From positions 2,480,001 to 2,544,000 of the forward strand of contig NZ_CP035283.1 of NCBI RefSeq assembly GCF_004103755.1: DNA of 64,000 nucleotides, read 5' to 3'. The DNA comes from Caproiciproducens sp. NJN-50. Its GTDB lineage: Bacteria > Bacillota > Clostridia > Oscillospirales > Acutalibacteraceae. This document shows positions 7,298 to 14,569 of the stretch, in pieces. A model generated the notes under the pieces. The model was not told where the DNA came from. It did no database searches and saw nothing but the letters and a program-made list of their open reading frames with translations. The position numbers were made by a program, and so were the translations under genes. Position 1 is the stretch's first letter; each line of letters begins with the position of its first letter.

Positions 7298-7594
7298 ATG
7301 TGTAGGATCATTGTTGCCGCAGCGCAAAAGGGCGGCGTCGGTAAAATGAGCACGGTCCGCAATCTTTCCCAGTCCCTCTCGGAACTGGGAAAGCGTGTTC
7401 TTGCCGTGGACTTTGACCCTCAGTTCAGCCTCGCCATTTGTTTCGGGGTTGACTCTGATAAGCTGAAACCTACATCTGCCAACCTCATGACCGCCATGCT
7501 TGAGGATGAAGAACTTACGCAAAAGAAGGATTTTCTTCTCCATATGAAAAGGCCGAGATTTAAGCTTCACCAGGCCAACTTGGCCCAAAGTTAA
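7298..7594 (+). pseudogene. Truncated ParA-family ATPase
   Basis: ATG at 7298 follows AGGGAGG by nine bases. The product begins MCRIIVAAAQKGGVGKMST, the deviant Walker A of ParA/Soj ATPases. However, the residue after the catalytic Lys is Met where Thr is expected (KGGVGKT is the norm), and the frame ends after about 98 residues instead of about 250. Residues up to about 85 still resemble ParA (VLAVDFDPQFSLAICFGVD). The tail beyond is unrelated. ParA genes of this type sit on integrative conjugative elements, so this is probably element debris and not a working partition protein. Confidence 0.75.
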
Positions 7595-7679
7595 ATACCT
7601 GACGGGACGGTTGCGAATCACTTGATTCCAATCGCGCAGATGTTTTTTGATCTTCTATCAAGTCATTATCGGCTTTGAA

Positions 7680-8585
7680 TCAATCCATGTCATCCCGCAG
7701 CGCGTCGATGATGTTTTCTTTTTTGATCTTGCTGACGGCATACATCATAGTGACAAAGATGACCAGAAACACGCTGAACACGCTGATTCCGATACTGGCC
7801 CACGGCAGCACAAAATTGATACCGTCGATTCCTTTGTAGATCAACCAGGAGAAGATGACCGCCAGGGGAAGCCCGACAAGCAGCGCCTTCACCCCATAAA
7901 AGGCGCACTCATATCGCATCATTTTATTGAAATCGCGATCGGACATCCCCACGGAGCGGAGCATGGCAAGCTCCCGCCGGCGCAGCTTGATATTCGTGGA
8001 AATCGTGTTAAACACATTGGCAACCGCAATCAGCGAAATCATAATGATAAGCTTCCTTCCCGGAAATGTAAGGGTCGTGCTGACCGAGTTTCTTGTCTCC
8101 GCCCATGCGGTTCCCGACAGCAAGAGCAAGCGTGTCGCCCACCTTAAACTGAACGCCGCCCTTTGTCATGACGCTCCCCGAAACAACAATCTCCCCGCCG
8201 CTTTTCGGCAGCCTGCCGGAAAGCAGCGTGATGGGCAGGGCATCAAAGGTTTTCTTGTTGAATCCGGCTATAAAAAGATACGGCTTGTTGGAATTTGTAC
8301 CGCCGTCAAGTTTTGCGTAGCCGATATTTTCGAATGTTTCGGTATTTGCAACTCTGTCGTTGCTTGCTTGTTTCGCCACGAAAGAAGAATCCACATCCTC
8401 AAATTTGACGTGCCAGCCGCCGTATTTTTGAGCCTCGCCGTTTGCCATATAGTTCAGCAGGGAAACGCCAAAGGTGGCGACTGCCGTAATCAGGGCGGCG
8501 GACAGAACAACTCCTATCACCGTTACAATCGTTCGTGTGCGGCTTTTTTTCATGCTTTGCAGGGCAACTTTATGAAAGATGTTCA

Positions 8586-8586
<1 letters not shown>
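7680..8586 (-). pseudogene. ABC transporter permease (FtsX/MacB-like), internally deleted and frameshifted
   Basis: The 5' part (8586 to about 8090) encodes the N-terminus of a large permease: MNIFHKVALQSMKKSRTRT, a first membrane helix (VTVIGVVLSAALITAVATFG) and about 150 extracellular residues. The 3' part (about 8110 to 7680) encodes the C-terminal membrane region in another frame (LIAVANVFNTISTNIKLRRR to the stop). The join lies around 8060-8110. Related permeases next to such ATPases are usually 650-850 residues, so several hundred residues are missing. The ATPase, kinase and regulator genes upstream are intact. The transporter is therefore very probably dead, unless a permease elsewhere substitutes. 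Confidence 0.8.
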
Positions 8587-9272
<686 letters not shown>

Positions 9273-9354
9273 TATGTGAGTCTCCTTTTTCATGCTTTAC
9301 CCATATAATAAAGCTTTCAACTTACATCCCTGTGACTTTTCGGTGAGAGATCCG

Positions 9355-10344
9355 TCACTTTGGAAAACGAATCGCAAAGAGCGCGCCGCCCTGCGGGTGA
9401 TTTTTTGCGGTGATCGTCCCGCCCTGCCGGGTAATGATGCTTTTACAGAGCGCGAGTCCAATCCCGTACCCCGTGGCGCCTGCGTTTTTCCCGCGATAAA
9501 AACGATCAAACAGATGGGGCAGCTCTTCTTTTTCAAACCCCGCGCCGCTGTCATGGAGGGTAATCTCGATAAAAAGCGGGTTGTCCTCACAGGAGATAAC
9601 GATTTTTCCGTGGTTGCCCGCGCTTTCCATACAATTTTTGAGAAGATTTTGAACTGCCTCCGAAAGCCAGCTCAAATCGCCTTGCAGCACCGCCCCTTTC
9701 GGCACGTCGGTTTTCAGCGCGATATCATGCAATTCCATCGAAATCAGAAGCGGGCGGACCGCTGCGCCTATCAAGTCACCCGCCTCGATCCGCTCGTTTT
9801 GAAACACGACAATACCCGCGTCCAAACGGGATAATTTCAACAGCGAGGTAACCAGCCAATCCATCTGTGCAAACAGTTCCTCATTTTCCCGCAACAGGGC
9901 CTGCCGCTCATTTTCGCCGGGGTTCTTCTTCAGTAGGGACAGAATCAGATTTGCGGAGGTAAGCGGGGTGCGAAGCTGATGGGCAATGTCGGCCAGCGAC
10001 TCGGCAAGATGTTCTTTTTCTTTTCTCAGCGCGTCGTTTTGTTCCCGAATTCGAAGCGTCATTTTGGTGATCTCGCTTTGCAGAATGGAAAGTTCACCCT
10101 CGTCCGATTCGCCGATATACAGATGGTCCGCATTATGAAGCACAAGATCGATTTGCTCTGAAATCCGCGCAATGCTTTGATATCGGGCTTTGGTAAATAC
10201 AAAAAACGCTGCCCCAAAAGCGGCGGCGGAAGCAATGGCAAGGGTTCCAGCCGCCGTGTTGATTGCAAATCCCAGCGTCCCAGAAGCGGCGGCTATTAAG
10301 AAGATCAAAATGGCAAACTGCCGGAACTCTCTATTCCGAAGCAT
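9355..10344 (-). CDS. Sensor histidine kinase
   Basis: The 329-residue kinase has two N-terminal membrane helices (about 10-30 and 33-50) with almost no extracellular loop, as in intramembrane-sensing kinases. A dimerisation helix carries the phospho-acceptor His122 in DIAHQLRTPLT. The ATPase domain shows the N box (NLLKNCMES), G1 (DSGAGF) and G2 (GYGIGLAL). It overlaps the response-regulator gene by 14 bases. Kinases with such short sensor loops usually sense through a partner ABC transporter, and here that transporter's permease is disrupted, so signalling may be blind or constitutive. Confidence 0.88.
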   Translation of the reverse strand: MLRNREFRQFAILIFLIAAASGTLGFAINTAAGTLAIASAAAFGAAFFVFTKARYQSIARISEQIDLVLHNADHLYIGESDEGELSILQSEITKMTLRIREQNDALRKEKEHLAESLADIAHQLRTPLTSANLILSLLKKNPGENERQALLRENEELFAQMDWLVTSLLKLSRLDAGIVVFQNERIEAGDLIGAAVRPLLISMELHDIALKTDVPKGAVLQGDLSWLSEAVQNLLKNCMESAGNHGKIVISCEDNPLFIEITLHDSGAGFEKEELPHLFDRFYRGKNAGATGYGIGLALCKSIITRQGGTITAKNHPQGGALFAIRFPK

Positions 10345-11017
10345 AGCCGTCCCCCAATCGATATCCTGTCCCGCGAACGGTCTGAATGATTTGCGGGCTT
10401 GCGGGGTCGTTCTCGATCTTCTCCCGCAGACGTTTGATGTACACGGTCAACGTATTGTCATTGACAAACTCGCCCGCAGCGTCCCACAGCTCGTCAAGCA
10501 GCCTGCTCCTTGTAATGATGCTTTTGGGGTTGTTAATAAACACCAGCAGCAAGCGGTATTCCAAGGCGGAAAGAAAAACTTCGCGTCCGTCCTTTTTCAC
10601 GACGCCGCTTGCCATATCGACAGAAAGCCCGCGGATTTCAAAAGCCGATGGAGAACGTTCGCTTTTTCTCAGGGCGGTTCTGATTCGCGCGATCAGTTCA
10701 CGCGGACGAAAAGGCTTGGTGATATAGTCGTCCGCGCCCATGTTCAGCCCGGTAACAACACTCGCCTCATCGCCGGAAGCCGTCAGAAAGAGTACGGGAA
10801 TATCCTGCGTTTCTTTGATTTCCGCGCAAACCGTAAAGCCGTTTCCGTCAGGCAAAGAGAGATCAACGAGCGCCAGGTCAAATTTATTCCCGGCAAGCGC
10901 GGCAAGGGCTTCCCTTTGCGTAGAGACATGGGTAACTGTAAATCCCTCAGAGCGGAGCAAAAGCGCAAGATTCTTGGCGATTTCCTTATCGTCCTCAACC
11001 AAAAATATTCTTGGCAT
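10331..11017 (-). CDS. OmpR-family response regulator
   Basis: The 228-residue regulator has a receiver domain (about 1-118) with the acidic pair ED (8-9), phospho-acceptor Asp52 (LALVDLSLPDGNG), Thr79 and Lys101 (DDYITKPFRP). The C-terminal winged-helix domain ends in VYIKRLREKIENDPASPQ and VRGTGYRLG. It is the first gene of the RR-HK-ATPase-permease unit and overlaps the kinase gene by 14 bases. Targets are presumably the ABC genes downstream, as in BceR/VanR-type systems. About 470 bases upstream contain no intact gene, only a VirB4 remnant on the other strand. Confidence 0.9.
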   Translation of the reverse strand: MPRIFLVEDDKEIAKNLALLLRSEGFTVTHVSTQREALAALAGNKFDLALVDLSLPDGNGFTVCAEIKETQDIPVLFLTASGDEASVVTGLNMGADDYITKPFRPRELIARIRTALRKSERSPSAFEIRGLSVDMASGVVKKDGREVFLSALEYRLLLVFINNPKSIITRSRLLDELWDAAGEFVNDNTLTVYIKRLREKIENDPASPQIIQTVRGTGYRLGDGYASE

Positions 11018-11225
11018 TAGTCAGGACCCCGTTTCCTTAGGGCTTTTCAAATCGATGAACTGATTCTCTCTTTCTATTTCCTCATTAGTCAATACATTCA
11101 TCTCCTACAATTAAGTAGTGTAAACTCAGAGAAAGGGGAAATCAAGTCAAGTTTTCTCGGCCAGTCAGTCTGTCGTTATTCGGCGGGCTTTTTTATTTCT
11201 AAATCTCAAAGGAGGAAATTTTCAC
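11018..11225. other. Gene-free stretch upstream of the response regulator
   Basis: I see no coding frame here. CGGCGGGCTTTTTTATTTC near 11180-11200 and an AAAGGAGG ribosome-site-like sequence just before the VirB4 remnant suggest the former 5' leader of that conjugation gene. Confidence 0.5.
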
Positions 11226-11390
11226 GCCCGTACAAACTTAAAGACAGCTCCCGTAAGGGAAGACAACGTTCATCTGCAAGACTTCTTGGACATGATCTCG
11301 CCCTCGGTAATCAAATTCCAGACTGATTACTTCATCTGTGGCAACACGTTTCGATGTGTCCGGGCGCTTCATGAGTACCCGACATGGTAA
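11226..11390 (+). pseudogene. VirB4-like conjugation ATPase, 5' fragment (copy A)
   Basis: The frame encodes 54 residues including LQDFLDMISPSVIKF, ICGNTFRC and HEYPTW, then stops at 11388. This matches the extreme N-terminus of the VirB4/TraC-like conjugation ATPases of Clostridia integrative conjugative elements, which are about 800 residues long. No start codon is left, although AGGAGG is present just upstream. Sequence after EYPT no longer resembles VirB4; instead a terminator-like hairpin follows. Two more diverged copies of this junction lie at 12534 and 12881. Confidence 0.7.
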
Positions 11391-11458
11391 TTATAGACGA
11401 TGAAAACAGATAATGGGAAGCTGAAATTCATATCAGCCTCCCATTCACTCATTCTGCG
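11341..11458. repeat. VirB4-fragment/hairpin repeat, copy A
   Basis: This is the first of three diverged copies of about 115-120 bases. Shared blocks are GAGTACCCGACATGG, GATGAAAA, GGGAAGCTGA and a matching downstream arm (TCAGCCTCCC). On the minus strand the hairpin is followed by ATTATCTGTTTTC, so it can terminate transcription of the flavoprotein gene that ends at 11490. Confidence 0.65.
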
Positions 11459-11489
11459 TTAAAAATCTGAGTCTTTTAATTATAATAAA

Positions 11490-12041
11490 CTATGATTTAT
11501 TTTGAATATGTACCGCAAACGCCTCTCCTGCACCGATTAGCGCAGGGAGCATATAGCCTTTGTTAAATTGAATGACCGGCAAACGTTCCTTGACTTTCAT
11601 ACCCATATGACCGAGAATTTCCTCTAAATGTTCAAGACATTGAACAGCGCCGTTACCCGAACCCCCGGCACAGGCGACAAGCATACATTCCTTGTCACGC
11701 AGCAAGTGGTTATGTGCCGTCTCGCAGCGACGCAACCGGTCTAAAAACGATTTCAAGCATTCGGCAAGGTCATGCCAATATACAGGCGTCACAAACACGA
11801 TGCCGTCGGCAGCTTTCATTTTATCGTATATGGCGGCGAAGCCGTCGGAAATAACACAGCGTCCTTCCGATGAGCAAAGGCCCCACCCATTCCCGCAGGT
11901 ACGGCATCGTTCAATATTGTACTCGTTCAGATGAAGCAGTTCTACTTCACCGTTAGCGGCTTTGATTCCTTCCACAATTTTATCCTTGGCCGATGCAGTC
12001 AGGCCATCGGTATTGGGGCTTGCCCAGATTACCAATATCAT
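11490..12041 (-). CDS. Flavodoxin-family NAD(P)H-dependent oxidoreductase
   Basis: The 183-residue protein has the flavodoxin-like fold of NADPH-dependent FMN reductases and iron-sulfur flavoproteins. MILVIWASPNTDGLTASAKD is the FMN phosphate-binding strand and loop, and FVTPVYWHDLAECLKSFLDR is the second flavin-contact motif. The cysteines in CRTCGNGWGLC resemble the compact cluster motif of iron-sulfur flavoproteins, although the spacing needs checking. It begins 18 bases after the end of an AraC/flavoprotein chimera and is followed by repeat A, which can act as its terminator. The electron acceptor is unknown. Confidence 0.8.
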   Translation of the reverse strand: MILVIWASPNTDGLTASAKDKIVEGIKAANGEVELLHLNEYNIERCRTCGNGWGLCSSEGRCVISDGFAAIYDKMKAADGIVFVTPVYWHDLAECLKSFLDRLRRCETAHNHLLRDKECMLVACAGGSGNGAVQCLEHLEEILGHMGMKVKERLPVIQFNKGYMLPALIGAGEAFAVHIQNKS

Positions 12042-12059
12042 CTTGAAAACCTCGCTTTC

Positions 12060-12442
12060 TCATTCATTCTTTGCTTTGAGCATAACGGACATATTTTCAC
12101 CCAGTGTCTGCAAAATCTGCTGCCCTTTTACGTCCGATTCCATACTTGAATGAGGCGCAAATACCATATTCCAATAATCACTGCTTACCATCGGCATCTG
12201 GCTGAAAGTGAAATATTTGTTCAAACGGTCGATTGCAGCCGTAGCGCCGCTTTTGTCATTCTGCGGTTCTGAATATACTCCCATAGGCCGGACCCGGTTT
12301 CCCGTTCAAAAATGCGCAGAAAGTGATATTTAGAAAAGCCCGATTCGCCGGCAAGCAAATTAAGCGACAAATTGTCGGAAAGGTGCTGCTCGATATAGGC
12401 TATCGTATTTTGAACGCACTGTGAGTAATCCATGGGATGCAT
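12060..12442 (-). pseudogene. Chimeric remnant: AraC N-terminal fragment joined to a flavoprotein C-terminus
   Basis: From 12442 the frame encodes about 74 residues that start like an AraC-family DNA-binding domain (IAYIEQHLSDNLSLNLLAGE, GFSKYHFLRIFERETG). It stops at 12221, before the second helix-turn-helix. In another frame, from about 12240 to 12060, the sequence encodes NKYFTFSQMPMVSSDYWNMV to TLGENMSVMLK, which resembles the C-terminal segment of flavodoxin-family oxidoreductases. A deletion probably fused an araC-type regulator to the end of the flavoprotein gene it once controlled. Neither half should be functional. Confidence 0.65.
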
Positions 12443-12533
12443 CCTCCTGACTATCAGTATAACGCATGCTGCCTCATATTTCTTGATTCAAATTGCGGAG
12501 TTTTAAGGATTGTATAGTTGTGATTTGATATGC

Positions 12534-12650
12534 GGGAACACCTTCCGGTGTGTCTGGGCCTTGCGGGAGTACCCAACATGGTTGCTATAAGCGATGAAAA
12601 AATAATGGGAAACTAATGCAACACATCAGCTTCCCAATTGCTTATAACCT
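12534..12650. repeat. VirB4-fragment/hairpin repeat, copy B
   Basis: The plus strand encodes GNTFRCVWALREYPTW, closer to intact VirB4 than copy A, then stops. The following hairpin (GGGAAACTA with AGCTTCCC) runs on the minus strand into ATTATTTTTTCATCG, a convincing intrinsic terminator. It directly follows the MerR remnant on the minus strand, just as copies A and C follow other minus-strand genes. Confidence 0.65.
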
Positions 12651-12720
12651 AACCACCAGATAATCGCAATGTTCTAATACTTACTCCAGTTATCTCTGAT
12701 ACAGACTTTACGGTTTTTAT
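12649..12720 (-). pseudogene. MerR-family regulator, N-terminal stub
   Basis: Minus-strand codons from 12720 read IKTVKSVSEITGVSIRTLR, which matches the start of a MerR helix-turn-helix (normally MKTV...RTLRYYD). They then end at TAG (12649) where repeat B begins. GGAGG sits at the right distance upstream, but the initiating ATG is now ATA. A TATAAT box lies about 110 bases further upstream on the same strand. Both the start-codon loss and the 3' truncation make this a pseudogene. Confidence 0.65.
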
Positions 12721-12880
12721 TGATCCCTCCTTCTGGCTCAATCCTAAACCGATACGCCGCGAGAGAATCAAGACTAAACCAAAAGAAGTATACAAGCGAA
12801 TTCTGCATGTGCCTATTATACCATGTTTGGTCCAAGAAGCGTTCAGTGCCGTCACAGAAAATGTAGCAGCGCTTTTTTCC

Positions 12881-12991
12881 GCGCGGGGTGTGCTTGGGCC
12901 TTCCGTGAGTACCCGACATGGGTAGTTACAGATGACGAAAAAGACCGGGAAGCCGACGTAGTACATCATCTTCCCGGTTTGCTCATAATCT
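12881..12991. repeat. VirB4-fragment/hairpin repeat, copy C
   Basis: The plus strand encodes a weaker VirB4-like stretch ending WAFREYPTW. It is followed by the same GATGACGAAAA block and a hairpin (CCGGGAAG...CTTCCCGG). On the minus strand the hairpin is followed by TCTTTTTCGTC, so it can terminate the PAP2 gene that ends at 13005. It is the most diverged of the three copies. Confidence 0.6.
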
Positions 12992-13004
12992 CCTCCTGCA
13001 AATT

Positions 13005-13709
13005 TCAATTTGTAGGACTACCGGCTGCTTTAGCTTCGTGCTGGCTTTCGGCTATAAACGCATTCGCGCCGCGATACAACAGAACAAGCGCCGCGCTGAG
13101 CAGCGCCCCGCCCAAGATGTCGGTCAGCCAATGAACGCCCGACACCAAACGCCCAATCACCATAAATGCAGTAAATGCCGCAAGCACAGTGTTTACTGCG
13201 TTTTTTACAGTTCTATTGCAGGTCAGACGGCGAAACTGCATCATGGCGGTGAGCATCACGCACAGAACCAGCATGGTGGTGGAGGACGGATAGGACGTCT
13301 CCAAGATACCGTCGATCAAAACCGGCCTGTAATTCACACGATAATATTCGAAAAAGAGATACGCGCCCATGACCAGCACATAGAAGCCGCCCAGCACAAG
13401 GATGCTGCCGTCCACCCGAAGAAGGCTTTTGCGCCGTATGAGCTGCGTAAGCCCCAGGGCAGCAAATCCAAAAGCGACAAAGACAGGCACAAGCCCCAGC
13501 CAGTCGGTGATTATATAAAGCGTCCAGTTTACGCCGAGCAGGTCATGCGCCCACCCGTTGACCGTTGCAAAGCCCACGGCAGAACCGTTCGGCCCGATGG
13601 GTTTCACATCAATATTCCGGATCAGCATTGTATAAAGGATAAACAGCACAGACAGGCAGACGGCGGGCAGAAAGCTACCCAGGGAACGAGAATTCCATTT
13701 CATTTTCAA
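13005..13709 (-). CDS. PAP2-superfamily membrane phosphatase
   Basis: This 234-residue integral membrane protein has about six helices. The C-terminal half has SYPSSTTM (a variant of the PSGH motif with Thr in place of His) and GRLVSGVHWLTDILGG (the SR-x5-H-x3-D motif), placing it in the PAP2 lipid-phosphatase family. The KX6RP motif is only partly recognisable (YRVNYRP), so catalytic competence is uncertain. Family members dephosphorylate undecaprenyl pyrophosphate or phosphatidyl substrates on the outer membrane face. AAGGAG lies eight bases before the ATG. It is followed by repeat C, and a membrane-bound XRE regulator gene lies 105 bases upstream. Confidence 0.8.
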   Translation of the reverse strand: MKMKWNSRSLGSFLPAVCLSVLFILYTMLIRNIDVKPIGPNGSAVGFATVNGWAHDLLGVNWTLYIITDWLGLVPVFVAFGFAALGLTQLIRRKSLLRVDGSILVLGGFYVLVMGAYLFFEYYRVNYRPVLIDGILETSYPSSTTMLVLCVMLTAMMQFRRLTCNRTVKNAVNTVLAAFTAFMVIGRLVSGVHWLTDILGGALLSAALVLLYRGANAFIAESQHEAKAAGSPTN

Positions 13710-13814
13710 AGCTCCTTTTCTTAATGGGGTGTAAGCGTTTTTTACATGCTTACTCTACCTCCAGGAGCCGAAAAGCGGTAGAATCCCGCCGTCACAATGC
13801 CGATACGATTCGTG

Positions 13815-14420
13815 TCATCGGCGTTTTAACAGCAAAATCCCCTTGATGAGCAGAAACAAGAATGTGAGCGAAGCGGCATATGGCTCGCGGCTCAGAATGA
13901 AAACCAGAACGCCAGATACGCTGAAAAGCAGAGAGAAACCACTTTTGATCTGATTCCAGAATCGCACCTGCCTTCCCTGCAAGGCAAGGGTCGCAAGCCC
14001 GCATAAAACGGTGAGCGACACAAGCGTAAAGTATGTGACTTTTATGTCCGGGGATATCGACGTCAGGGAGAGCAGGGAGACAATGCGGATTACCCCCTCC
14101 TCCGCCTGACCGAACAACGGGAAAAACAGAAACAGCGCCATGGCACAGTCCAGCAGGCCAAACACCAGATCGCGCATTTGCCGCATTTTTTGGGCCTGGT
14201 CGTTTTGCGCAATGCTGACCAGCTCCTCGCCAGACAAGAGTTCATCAATGGACACGGAAAAGAAACTCGCAATTACCTTCAGGGAATCGATGCCTGGGTA
14301 GCCGCGTCCCGACTCCCATTTCGATACAGCGGTACGTGATACGAACAGCGCCTCCGCAAGCTCCTCCTGCGTGAGACCTTTCCGCTTGCGAAGTTCCTGC
14401 AATTTCTCGTTAAATTCCAT
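13815..14420 (-). CDS. XRE-family regulator fused to a membrane domain
   Basis: Residues about 5-60 form a Cro/C1-type helix-turn-helix (LTQEELAEALFVSRTAVSKW). Residues about 85-200 contain four hydrophobic segments, so this is a membrane-tethered DNA-binding protein of about 201 residues. ATG at 14420 is preferred over 14447 because a GGAAGGGAAG site precedes it. Such XRE-membrane proteins are common next to envelope or transport genes in Firmicutes. It lies directly upstream of the PAP2 gene and may regulate it. No operator could be identified. Confidence 0.75.
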   Translation of the reverse strand: MEFNEKLQELRKRKGLTQEELAEALFVSRTAVSKWESGRGYPGIDSLKVIASFFSVSIDELLSGEELVSIAQNDQAQKMRQMRDLVFGLLDCAMALFLFFPLFGQAEEGVIRIVSLLSLTSISPDIKVTYFTLVSLTVLCGLATLALQGRQVRFWNQIKSGFSLLFSVSGVLVFILSREPYAASLTFLFLLIKGILLLKRR

Positions 14421-14526
14421 AGGGGAAGCTTCCCTTCCAAATTCCATTTTGTCGCTTTGCTAGATCATATAAACAATTCGCAATTCATTGCCTGATCTAT
14501 TATACCATAATTTATACAGGTAAAAA

Positions 14527-14552
14527 GTGGGCCGCCGATTATGGCGGCCCAC
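14527..14552 (-). terminator. Terminator of the P-type ATPase gene
   Basis: A perfect 10-bp stem GTGGGCCGCC/GGCGGCCCAC (14527-14536 with 14543-14552) is followed on the minus strand by TTTTTACC. It lies 18 bases after the ATPase stop. Confidence 0.85.
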
Positions 14553-14569
14553 ATATGCTTTCGCTTCGC

